A program made the position numbers and the translations under genes. 6,140 bases of DNA from positions 1 through 6,140 of the forward strand of contig QMUN01000050.1 in the NCBI GenBank assembly GCA_003660605.1, read 5' to 3'. The notes under the pieces are model-generated. The model made no database searches. It was not told where the DNA came from and saw nothing but the letters and a program-made list of their open reading frames with translations. Position 1 is the first letter of the stretch. Each line of letters begins with the position of its first letter. The DNA comes from Thermococci archaeon. GTDB taxonomy: Archaea; Methanobacteriota_B; Thermococci; Methanofastidiosales; B48-G16. Shown here piece after piece: positions 1-5,736 of the stretch.

Positions 1-157
1 ACTTAAGATCGCCTATGAGTTGGTAATCCGATATTCCTATTACTAATGCATATTTCTCCGGAAGATCTGCCGTTACCTGTCCAAACGCCACACCCGAAAA
101 TACCATCCCAAAGCATATCGCTAACGTCATTCCTATTTTCAATTTTACTCTTTTCAT
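1..157 (-). CDS. Exported caspase-like (peptidase C14 family) protein, N-terminal fragment
   Basis: The 52 visible codons start at an ATG (157-155) and run off the left edge. Residues 1-8 are basic (MKRVKLKI), residues about 9-25 are hydrophobic, and a small-residue stretch (SGVAFGQVTA) follows, so this reads as a Sec signal peptide with cleavage near residue 26-30. Directly after it comes KYALVIGISDYQLIGDLK, which closely matches the first beta strand of caspase/metacaspase (C14) domains, where a '+YALvIGI.dY' strand precedes the loop carrying acidic residues. The catalytic His and Cys would lie outside the window, so activity cannot be judged. Archaea do encode secreted proteins with this arrangement (family knowledge). 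The start is supported by a GGTGAG Shine-Dalgarno 5 nt upstream and a TATA-like element further up. Other Rossmann-like hydrolases with a similar first strand are possible but less likely. Confidence 0.72.
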   Translation of the reverse strand, partial: MKRVKLKIGMTLAICFGMVFSGVAFGQVTADLPEKYALVIGISDYQLIGDLK

Positions 158-162
158 GTATA

Positions 163-168
163 CTCACC
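163..168 (-). promoter_or_regulatory. Shine-Dalgarno for the caspase-like gene
   Basis: On the minus strand GGTGAG lies 5 nt before the ATG at 157. It matches the GGTGA core complementary to the 16S rRNA 3' end. It fixes the start of a gene that would otherwise be missed, and it is the clearest ribosome binding site in the window; most other first genes here seem leaderless. Confidence 0.7.
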
Positions 169-189
169 ATTATAGTAACATTCTTTTTT

Positions 190-209
190 TATATTATTGC
201 TGAGCAATA
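190..209. repeat. Palindromic element, copy 1 (putative operator)
   Basis: Positions 195-209 form a perfect 15-bp palindrome, TATTGCT-G-AGCAATA, inside a 20-bp unit (190-209) that recurs at 259-278 with one mismatch. It lies 12-26 bp downstream of the TATA-like element (221-230) of the minus-strand caspase-like gene, so it covers the expected transcription start near 199. A protein bound here would block initiation, so a repressor operator is the simplest reading. The binding regulator is unknown. A hairpin in the 5' leader is a weaker alternative. Confidence 0.6.
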
Positions 210-220
210 TCTGCGAGCAA

Positions 221-236
221 CTATAAAAAGTTTTCG
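221..236 (-). promoter_or_regulatory. BRE/TATA promoter of the caspase-like gene
   Basis: On the minus strand the sequence reads CGAAAA (236-231, BRE-like, purine-rich) followed by CTTTTTATAG (230-221, TATA-like). Counting about 26 nt from the TATA centre puts transcription start near 199, giving a leader of roughly 40 nt that contains the GGTGAG ribosome binding site. The palindrome at 195-209 overlaps that start. Confidence 0.55.
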
Positions 237-258
237 GTAATAGTGATTAGAAAAATTA

Positions 259-278
259 TATATTATTGATGAGCAATA
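259..278. repeat. Palindromic element, copy 2 (putative operator)
   Basis: This 20-bp unit matches 190-209 with one difference (A269 against C200), in the same orientation and 69 bp away. The change breaks one pair of the palindrome (TATTGAT-G-AGCAATA, 264-278). Just upstream, 255-263 is a TATA-like run (attatatat) that could drive plus-strand transcription starting near 285, giving the acetyltransferase gene an alternative leadered promoter under the same control. Two same-phase sites about 6.5 helical turns apart could also let one regulator act on both divergent genes. Confidence 0.55.
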
Positions 279-330
279 GATTAATACTAAAGAAAATAGA
301 CTAACAACGAAAATAAAATGGACATTTAAC

Positions 331-345
331 GAAAAGTTAAATTTT
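331..345 (+). promoter_or_regulatory. Probable leaderless promoter of the GNAT gene
   Basis: GAAAAG (331-336) followed by an AT-rich box (TTAAATTT, 338-345) is centred about 29 nt before the ATG at 371. The same GAAAAG-plus-AT-box layout precedes the PRC-barrel gene. There is no Shine-Dalgarno between 345 and 371, which fits a leaderless transcript. The box is not a canonical TATA, so confidence is moderate. Confidence 0.4.
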
Positions 346-352
346 TAACTTT
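333..352. repeat. 20-bp AT-rich inverted repeat over the GNAT promoter
   Basis: AAAGTTAAA (333-341) and TTTAACTTT (344-352) are perfect 9-bp inverted arms separated by TT. The repeat overlaps the proposed promoter box 19-38 nt before the acetyltransferase start, a suitable place for an operator. In DNA this rich in A and T such a palindrome can also arise by chance. Confidence 0.35.
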
Positions 353-370
353 AATAAATTTATACAATTC

Positions 371-1141
371 ATGAAAATTATCCGTGCCACGAAGAAGGAT
401 TCTTCGGATATAAAAGAGTTTTTGAGAAAGAATGATCCTGAAGATTATATTCTGAATGTGATAGATCACTGGCTTGAGAATGACAGAGTTTTCATTGCTG
501 TCGAAGACAGGATAATCGGTATGAACAGGCTTAAATATTCATTGGATGGAGAAGCATGGCTCGGAGGGATGAGGGTCGATAAAGATCATAGAAGAAAAGG
601 TATAGCTACTATCCTCACCGAAAGATGTATGAGAGAGGCAAAAACAAAGAAAGCAAGACTTTTCACAACTGAAAATAATACTGCAGCTTTTAATCATGTC
701 CGGAAAATGGGATTTAAAATAAAGGGATACTATACGATGATGTACTCTGATATTGGTAAAGAAAAATACTATGAAATAAAAAAAGGAAACGTATGGGAAA
801 GATTGAAGAAATCTGAAATATTGAAAAAAAATAACTTTCTTTTGCCGCAGTCATTCACATTTTATAAAATAAATCCAAATTTGATAAAAGAAGCGTATAT
901 CTCAGAAGATGGATATGCTATAGTTGAGAGAGTAAACTGGGGAGAAGATTTTTTTGAAATTACCTATTTTGAAGGGGAAAAAATTATAGATGGATTAAAG
1001 TATCTGGCATTTAAAAACAATCACAAGAAAATATGGGCATTTATCCCAAGAGATGAAAATTTAATCTCAATTCTCATTAAAAAAGGATTTAAATATGAAA
1101 AATGGGCTAAGCGCGGGGTAGTTCTTGAGAAGGTACTATGA
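371..1141 (+). CDS. GNAT family N-acetyltransferase with probable second GNAT half
   Basis: This predicted cytoplasmic acyl-CoA-dependent N-acetyltransferase has 256 residues. The first half is a standard GNAT domain. Motif A, with the acetyl-CoA pyrophosphate loop, is GGMRVDKDHRRKGIATIL at about residues 65-82, where RRKGIA fits the R/Q-x-x-G-x-G/A signature. Motif B is near 101-116 (ENNTAAFNHVRKMGFK). A single GNAT domain needs about 150 residues; the extra 110 end in WAFIPRDENLISILIKKGF (222-240), which resembles the closing strand-helix of another GNAT domain but has no pyrophosphate loop. I read it as a tandem protein with a degenerate C-terminal copy. The substrate (protein, amine or antibiotic) cannot be told. 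The ATG at 371 starts in register with the MKIIRATKKD first strand. It is first in a plus-strand series, 34 bp ahead of the PRC-barrel gene. Confidence 0.88.
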   Translation: MKIIRATKKDSSDIKEFLRKNDPEDYILNVIDHWLENDRVFIAVEDRIIGMNRLKYSLDGEAWLGGMRVDKDHRRKGIATILTERCMREAKTKKARLFTTENNTAAFNHVRKMGFKIKGYYTMMYSDIGKEKYYEIKKGNVWERLKKSEILKKNNFLLPQSFTFYKINPNLIKEAYISEDGYAIVERVNWGEDFFEITYFEGEKIIDGLKYLAFKNNHKKIWAFIPRDENLISILIKKGFKYEKWAKRGVVLEKVL

Positions 1142-1153
1142 AAAGATTTATTA
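1140..1153 (+). promoter_or_regulatory. Leaderless BRE/TATA promoter of the PRC-barrel gene
   Basis: GAAAAG (1140-1145) and ATTTATTA (1146-1153) form a BRE/TATA-like element centred about 26 nt before the ATG at 1176, so transcription should begin at or next to the start codon. The element overlaps the stop codon of the acetyltransferase gene. It suggests the PRC-PHP pair can be transcribed separately from the gene upstream. Confidence 0.55.
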
Positions 1154-1175
1154 AACTCTCTTTCTATTTTTGATC

Positions 1176-1394
1176 ATGAAAACTTCCGATATTATAGGCA
1201 AGAAAGTTTTTGATATTAACGCCAACGAAGTGGGAAAAGTGAGTTATATAGACTTCGATCTGATGGACGGGGTAGTGAACTCCATAGGGATAAGTATAGG
1301 ATTAATGAAAAAAAAGATTGAGATAAAACCTGAAGATATAAAAACTGTAGGAGATACGATAATTCTGAACATATCCAAAGATGAAATCCTATGA
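1176..1394 (+). CDS. PRC-barrel domain protein
   Basis: This 72-residue protein is a single PRC-barrel: SDIIGKKVFDINANEVGKVS at residues 4-23 is the typical opening, with the 'iiGk.V.d..g..iGkv' pattern, followed by further strands and a basic KKKIEIKPEDIK segment (about 46-57). It has no signal peptide or membrane segment. PRC-barrels are small beta barrels used for binding RNA or protein partners; in archaea stand-alone versions are common, and in haloarchaea some act with SepF in cell division (family knowledge). No role can be fixed here. I chose the ATG at 1176 over the in-frame TTG at 1170 because the TATA-like element lies 26 nt before the ATG. The stop overlaps the start of the PHP gene as ATGA, so the two are translationally coupled. 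Confidence 0.85.
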   Translation: MKTSDIIGKKVFDINANEVGKVSYIDFDLMDGVVNSIGISIGLMKKKIEIKPEDIKTVGDTIILNISKDEIL

Positions 1395-2041
1395 AATGTG
1401 ATCTTCATATACATTCCTTCTATTCCTTCAATGACGGCGTGAACTCACCCGAAGACATAATAAAGCAGGCCATAAAAGTAGGTCTTGATTCTATAGCTAT
1501 CACAGATCATGATACAATGAATGGTTTTTTCAAAGCCAAAAACTATGCAAAAAAGTTAGATTTTGATCTCGTACCCGGGATTGAGATATCCTCAAGAGAA
1601 GGACATATTTTAGGAATTTTTATTGAAGAGGAGATACCAAAAAATATATCTGCTAAGGAAACTATTGAAATGATACACCAACAAGGGGGATTAGCTATTG
1701 CCGCTCATCCTTATGATATATTCAGAAAAGGTATAGGCGATCTTGTCAAAAAACTGAAATTTGATGCCATAGAGATAATGAACGGAAGGAATTACCTCGC
1801 AAACGGAAAAGCAAGAAAAGTAGCTGAAGAACTCAATATTGCTGTTACCGGAGGATCTGATGCACATATTATTGACGAGATAGGAAACTGTTATACGTTG
1901 TATAAAAACGATCTATACAATGAAATAAAAAACGGAGAAACGAGAGCAGAGGGAAATCTGGCAAATCCTTACTCACTCTTGAAATCGAAACTCAAATCAT
2001 CTCCTTATATACCTCCAGAAACCTCTTTCCTTTGTCTGTAA
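1391..2041 (+). CDS. PHP-domain metal-dependent phosphoesterase
   Basis: This 216-residue protein is made almost entirely of one PHP domain. Metal-binding motifs appear in order: HIH (6-8), D15, TDHD (38-41), GIEIS with E65 (63-67), H72, AHP with H106, and GGSDAH with D157 and H159. The full ligand set makes a trinuclear metal centre and phosphoesterase activity likely. Relatives include RNase AM/TrpH-like nucleotide phosphatases, histidinol phosphatase and polymerase PHP domains; the short length and absence of extra domains point to the small TrpH/YciV-like group, but the substrate is unknown. Translation starts at the ATGA overlap with the PRC-barrel gene. The last 16 codons (1992-2041) are antisense to the end of the convergent threonine synthase-like gene, and residues about 200-216 do not look like part of the PHP fold. 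Confidence 0.88.
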   Translation: MKCDLHIHSFYSFNDGVNSPEDIIKQAIKVGLDSIAITDHDTMNGFFKAKNYAKKLDFDLVPGIEISSREGHILGIFIEEEIPKNISAKETIEMIHQQGGLAIAAHPYDIFRKGIGDLVKKLKFDAIEIMNGRNYLANGKARKVAEELNIAVTGGSDAHIIDEIGNCYTLYKNDLYNEIKNGETRAEGNLANPYSLLKSKLKSSPYIPPETSFLCL

Positions 2042-3245
2042 TTGTATAATATATTTTTCTTCCTATCTTTTTGGAACTTATCATGTTCTTTTCTTGAAGT
2101 CCGTTTAAATGCTGGTAAACAGCCTGAATCTTCATTTTTTTATTGAGATTTTTCCATATTTCATAACCATAACTCTCCTTTTCTTTTAATAACCTCAGAA
2201 TCTCTATTTTTGTACTTGTAACTCCAAAATAATCTTTTTTGATATTGAAAGATTTTAATCCGCTTCCTGTTACAATGCAGAGAGTTTTTCCTTTTAATTT
2301 GTATTTCAATCCTGCTGCAATCGTAGTTGCAGAAGCTAACTCACAAAATATGCCCTTTTTTGCCATGATTTTTTGAGCTTCTCTGATCTCTTCTTCTGAG
2401 ATTTTAAAGAAAACTCCCTCAGATTTTTTAACAGCCTCTATCGCCAGATCTCTGAAAAGAGGCTTTTTGACATATATCGCAAGAGCCTCTGTTTTCTTTG
2501 CTACAGCGTTTTTGTCTGTAAAGGGAGCACAGTTCTCAGACTGAACTCCTATAAGCCTCGGGATCTTATCTATAAATTCGAGCTTAAGAAGCTGAGAAAA
2601 ACCTCTATAAATTGAAAATATGGTACCCCCGTTTCCAACGGGTATTATCATATTATCGAACTCTCCCTTTTCAAAAATTTCAAATGCCATTGTTTTTTGT
2701 CCTTCGAGTGAAAGAGGATTGTACTCGGATGCGTCATAAAAGTTATTTAATCTGCAAGATTCCTGTACAGGATCTAGAAGATCATCGACAGTTTCTCCAA
2801 CTCTTATGATCCTGGCGTTGTACATCATCATCTGAAGTAACTTTCCCCTTTCTACATATTTGGGCACAAAGAGATAGCTTTCTTTGCCTGCAAACGCAGA
2901 ATATGCTGCAATAGATGCACCCAAGTTTCCGTTGGAACCGCAGGCTAATCTTTTTCTGTCGCAGTGTGAAAGAATGAGCGTTGCAGCTCTGTCCCTGAAA
3001 CTACCCGTTGGATTTCTAGTTTCATCTTTTATATAAAGATCTAAGTCATTGAAATGAATTATCGGCGTATCTCCCTCGTTTAAACTTATTTTTTTCTTCA
3101 CGGGTAAAAGATCCTCATATCTCCATACACCTTCTCCTCTGAAACTTACTTTTGTTATATCCTCTTTAACTACAAGAGGAGATCCACACTTACAGATAGT
3201 TATATAATCATACTCTTTATTGCATTTTGGACAGATGAAAACCAT
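1992..3245 (-). CDS. Threonine synthase-like PLP-fold protein lacking the catalytic Lys, fused to a PadR-like winged helix
   Basis: The 417 residues contain three parts. A zinc ribbon (C5, C8, C18, C20) opens the protein, as in archaeal threonine synthases. Residues about 50-335 form a fold-type II PLP enzyme: DETRNPTGSFRDR (74-86), the substrate/cofactor loop CGSNGNLGAS (102-111), the phosphate-binding glycine loop PVGNGGT (202-208) and TGSGLK (326-331). In active family members the first motif reads GSFKDR, and its Lys forms the Schiff base with PLP; here it is Arg84 (codon AGG, 2996-2994). Residues about 343-417 are a winged helix of PadR/MarR type, with YGYEIWKNL (359-367), VYQHLNGLQEKNMIS (376-390) and RKIYYTITDKGK (396-407). 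Normal threonine synthases end before this. I infer a sensor-regulator rather than an enzyme, though a sequencing error or atypical catalysis is possible. It is probably leaderless, divergent from gins23 with 33 bp between, and convergent with the PHP gene. Confidence 0.85.
   Translation of the reverse strand: MVFICPKCNKEYDYITICKCGSPLVVKEDITKVSFRGEGVWRYEDLLPVKKKISLNEGDTPIIHFNDLDLYIKDETRNPTGSFRDRAATLILSHCDRKRLACGSNGNLGASIAAYSAFAGKESYLFVPKYVERGKLLQMMMYNARIIRVGETVDDLLDPVQESCRLNNFYDASEYNPLSLEGQKTMAFEIFEKGEFDNMIIPVGNGGTIFSIYRGFSQLLKLEFIDKIPRLIGVQSENCAPFTDKNAVAKKTEALAIYVKKPLFRDLAIEAVKKSEGVFFKISEEEIREAQKIMAKKGIFCELASATTIAAGLKYKLKGKTLCIVTGSGLKSFNIKKDYFGVTSTKIEILRLLKEKESYGYEIWKNLNKKMKIQAVYQHLNGLQEKNMISSKKIGRKIYYTITDKGKRFLEVYKEMI
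2054..2072 (+). terminator. Possible T-rich terminator after the PHP gene
   Basis: Two T5 runs (2054-2058 and 2068-2072) in a pyrimidine-rich stretch begin 13 nt after the PHP stop. Archaeal termination often uses such U-tracts without a hairpin. However, the stretch is coding on the other strand, where the same bases are Lys/Ile codons, so the signal may be incidental. Confidence 0.3.
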
Positions 3246-3257
3246 AAACTATATTAG
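3246..3257 (+). promoter_or_regulatory. Core promoter of the gins23-mcm operon
   Basis: TATATTA (3250-3256), preceded by an A-rich stretch, is centred about 26 nt before the gins23 ATG at 3279, so the transcript is probably leaderless. A GGGAAGG run at 3261-3267 is purine-rich but 11 nt from the ATG and a weak Shine-Dalgarno. The BRE position of this promoter touches the start codon of the divergent threonine synthase-like gene. Confidence 0.5.
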
Positions 3258-3267
3258 AGAGGGAAGG

Positions 3268-3276
3268 TTAATAATC
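3268..3276 (-). promoter_or_regulatory. Core promoter of the threonine synthase-like regulator gene
   Basis: On the minus strand GATTATTAA (3276-3268) is centred about 27 nt before the ATG at 3245, with no Shine-Dalgarno between, so a leaderless transcript is expected. The element lies between the plus-strand TATA box and the gins23 start, and its BRE position reaches the gins23 ATG, so the two promoters are interlocked. Confidence 0.5.
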
Positions 3277-3278
3277 TT

Positions 3279-3728
3279 ATGGAAGTTACAGGGATCAAGG
3301 ACATAACTATAGAGACAGGAAAAGATGTTTACACAATAAAATCGGAGAAAAATATAGATATGCCAGAGTGGCTGGCTCTGTTTCTTGAAGAGGAGGGGAT
3401 TGTAAAAATAAAAATATACGATAACAAGTATTATCAGAGAATAATACTGGAAGAAAAAAAGGATAGAAAATTGAGTTCTTTGGACGAAGATTTTTATGAA
3501 CTCGCTGAGATATCGCTTAAAAAGACGGATCCGAAGCATAGAAAGAAACTTGTCATATCATTGAAAGAACTTATTGATCTCAGGGTAAGAAAATTGACGC
3601 AGCTTGCCATACAGAACGCAGAGATAAAGATTCCTCATAGAGAAAGAATTTTATATAACAGGATAAGAGAGGATATAAAAAACTGGTTTGCAGATGTAGA
3701 AGGGATGTTTGATGGAGATAGAGTATGA
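3279..3728 (+). CDS. gins23: GINS complex subunit, Gins23 (Psf2/Psf3-like) type
   Basis: GINS joins MCM and the Cdc45/GAN (RecJ-like) factor in the archaeal replicative helicase. The 149 residues show the Gins23 domain order: a short N-terminal beta domain (about 1-45) with MPEWLALFLEEEG (28-40), which matches the conserved 'P.WLA..L' of Psf2-like proteins, then a helical domain with LDEDFYELAEISLK (68-81) and KELIDLRVRKLTQLA (96-110), matching the 'I+.L..+R..Kl' core helix. Gins51-type subunits have the reverse order, helical first, so they fit less well. A gins23-mcm pair is known from Sulfolobus, which supports the call. The gene ends 17 bp inside the mcm gene (3712-3728), so the two proteins are probably coupled in translation. 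The start is fixed by the first in-frame ATG after the TATA-like element. Confidence 0.78.
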   Translation: MEVTGIKDITIETGKDVYTIKSEKNIDMPEWLALFLEEEGIVKIKIYDNKYYQRIILEEKKDRKLSSLDEDFYELAEISLKKTDPKHRKKLVISLKELIDLRVRKLTQLAIQNAEIKIPHRERILYNRIREDIKNWFADVEGMFDGDRV

Positions 3729-5736
3729 AGATATCTTAAACAGATTCAGGGATTTTTTTCTGGCATATCCTGATGTGAGTAATCCGAAATATAAGACATA
3801 TATAGATGAGATGAAAACAACTGAAAAAAAATCTCTTGATATAGATTGTGACGATATTCTTGATTATGATCCAGAGTTGTACGAAGCTATCGTGGAGAGA
3901 CCGGTAGACGTGATCCCCATTGCAGAAGACGCCTTAAAAAGTATACTTCTTGGAGAAGATGTTTTTGTAAGATTTTACAATGCAAAATCAGAGGAGATCG
4001 AGATCAGGGATCTGAGATCTATCCATGTGAATAAATTCATCCAGGTAATGGGTATCGTTGGAAGAAGTTCTGAGGTAAAGCCAGAGATCGTGGAAGCAGT
4101 ATTTCAGTGCCAGAGATGCGGACATATACAGATAGTGGAACAGATAGAGGAGTTTTTTAAGAAACCCGGTATCTGTGAAAATCCTGCTTGCGGGAGAAAC
4201 GGACCTTTTAAACTTCTCGAGGATCAGTCCAAGTTCAGGGACTGGCAGGTCTTAAAGATCCAGGAAAGACCTGAGAAACTAAGAGGCGGAAGAATGCCGA
4301 GGAGGATTAATCTCATAATTCGCGATGACCTCGTAGAGCTTGCCAAAGCAGGAGACAGGGTTACTGTTACAGGAATCTTGAAAACAGTTCAGGAAAGTAC
4401 GTTCAAAGGCAAAAAAACAACTTTTCGTAAGTATATAGATGTAAACTCCATAAGGATAGAGGATCAGGATGTGGAAGAGATCAAGATCGCAAAAGAGGAA
4501 GAGGAAAAGATAAAAAAACTCGCTCAGGACCCCTTTATAATCGAGAAAATAGCGAGTTGTATCGCTCCCTCTGTATATGGCTACCCAGATATAAAAGAAG
4601 CAATAGCGATGCAGTTATTTTCTGGTGTTCTAAAAGAACTTCCAGATGGGACAAGGCTGAGAGGTGACCCAAACATACTCTTGGTCGGTGATCCAGGTGT
4701 TGCCAAATCGCAGCTTCTTCAGTATGCATCGAGGATAGCACCGAGAGGATTATACACGAGCGGAAAGGGAACAAGCGCAGCTGGACTTACTGCGGCTGTC
4801 GTTCACGACGAGACTACGGGAGGATGGGCACTGGAAGCTGGGGCCCTTGTAATTGCTGATGGGGGAATAGCATGCATAGATGAGATAGATAAGATGAGTA
4901 AGGATGACAGATCGTCTATACATGAGGCCATGGAGCAGCAGACGATAAGTATCGCAAAAGCAGGTATAGTTGCAACTTTAAATGCAAGATCAGCCATCCT
5001 CGCAGCATCAAATCCGAAGTATGGAAGATTCGACAGATTCAAGTCCTTTGCTGAGCAGATAGATCTCCCTCCCACCCTTATATCAAGATTCGATCTCGTA
5101 TTTATAATCACAGATGTACCTGATGAAGAAAGAGATAAAGCAACAGCGAAACATATTTTAGACGTACACAGAAACGCTGGAGAAGTGATAACACCTCCTA
5201 TAGATCTGGAACTTCTTGAAAAATATATACTCTATGCAAAAATAAATAAATTTCCTGTTTTGACAAAACAGGCGTCAAGAAAAATGCATAATTTTTATGT
5301 CCAATTAAGAAAAATAGCCCAGGATAGGGATGCCCCTGTACCAATTACTGCAAGACAGTTAGAGGCGTTAATAAGATTGGGTGAGGCAAGAGCAAAGATG
5401 AGACTTTCAGATAAAGTGGAGGCTGAAGACGCTGAAGCTGTAATAAAACTATTTAAAAACACGTTATTCAAAGTAGGTATCGACCCTGAGACAGGAAAAT
5501 TAGATATAGACGTTATAATGACTGGTAAGCCCAAATCCCAGAGAGATAGACTGATACATTTGATGGATATCATATCTGAATTGGATAAAGGAGATGGCAT
5601 CTCTCTTGAAGATATAATACAGGAAGCAGAGAGAGAAGGAATGGATAAAAACTTTGTTAGAAGAGCTATTGAAGAGTTCAAACAGAAAGGTGACCTGTAC
5701 GAGCCGACTCCGAATAAATTCAAAGTTTTGAGATAG
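3712..5736 (+). CDS. mcm: Replicative DNA helicase MCM
   Basis: This is the archaeal MCM, a ring-shaped 3'-to-5' helicase that unwinds DNA at the replication fork. Length from the ATG at 3712 is 674 residues, usual for the family. In order: helical N-terminal domain (about 1-100); zinc finger with C133, C136, C155, C160; OB fold to about 255; AAA+ module with Walker A GDPGVAKS (326-333), Walker B CIDEID (388-393, D390/E391), sensor 1 ASNP (N434) and arginine finger SRFD (R459); and a C-terminal winged helix (about 610-674). All key residues are present and no intein is seen. I preferred ATG 3712 to the in-frame TTG at 3709; a GAAGGG purine run lies 7 nt upstream, inside gins23. The stop is immediately followed by the stop of the convergent transporter gene. 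Confidence 0.97.
   Translation: MEIEYEDILNRFRDFFLAYPDVSNPKYKTYIDEMKTTEKKSLDIDCDDILDYDPELYEAIVERPVDVIPIAEDALKSILLGEDVFVRFYNAKSEEIEIRDLRSIHVNKFIQVMGIVGRSSEVKPEIVEAVFQCQRCGHIQIVEQIEEFFKKPGICENPACGRNGPFKLLEDQSKFRDWQVLKIQERPEKLRGGRMPRRINLIIRDDLVELAKAGDRVTVTGILKTVQESTFKGKKTTFRKYIDVNSIRIEDQDVEEIKIAKEEEEKIKKLAQDPFIIEKIASCIAPSVYGYPDIKEAIAMQLFSGVLKELPDGTRLRGDPNILLVGDPGVAKSQLLQYASRIAPRGLYTSGKGTSAAGLTAAVVHDETTGGWALEAGALVIADGGIACIDEIDKMSKDDRSSIHEAMEQQTISIAKAGIVATLNARSAILAASNPKYGRFDRFKSFAEQIDLPPTLISRFDLVFIITDVPDEERDKATAKHILDVHRNAGEVITPPIDLELLEKYILYAKINKFPVLTKQASRKMHNFYVQLRKIAQDRDAPVPITARQLEALIRLGEARAKMRLSDKVEAEDAEAVIKLFKNTLFKVGIDPETGKLDIDVIMTGKPKSQRDRLIHLMDIISELDKGDGISLEDIIQEAEREGMDKNFVRRAIEEFKQKGDLYEPTPNKFKVLR

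Noticed and set aside
46..240. 64-codon plus-strand open frame with a hydrophobic segment
   Set aside because: It is antisense to the caspase-like signal peptide and covers that gene's promoter and palindrome; its hydrophobicity mirrors AT-rich opposite-strand sequence, and it has no ribosome binding site.
1170..1175. TTG start two codons earlier for the PRC-barrel gene
   Set aside because: The TATA-like element is spaced for the ATG at 1176 and the PRC fold begins right after that ATG.
2612..2809. 65-codon plus-strand open frame
   Set aside because: Antisense to the glycine-loop region of the threonine synthase-like gene, with no recognisable motif.
3249..3539. 96-codon minus-strand open frame
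   Set aside because: It is the antisense shadow of gins23, whose GINS motifs are clear on the plus strand; the product is low-complexity and aromatic-rich.
3709..3711. TTG start one codon earlier for mcm
   Set aside because: The adjacent ATG at 3712 is a stronger start and has a purine-rich run at suitable spacing.
4680..5110. Possible intein in the MCM ATPase domain
   Set aside because: Walker A, Walker B, sensor 1 and arginine finger follow at normal spacing with no insertion.
4535..5723. Three minus-strand open frames of 79-142 codons
   Set aside because: All are antisense to the conserved AAA+ and winged-helix parts of mcm; they are Ser/Leu-rich, as expected from reversed codons.
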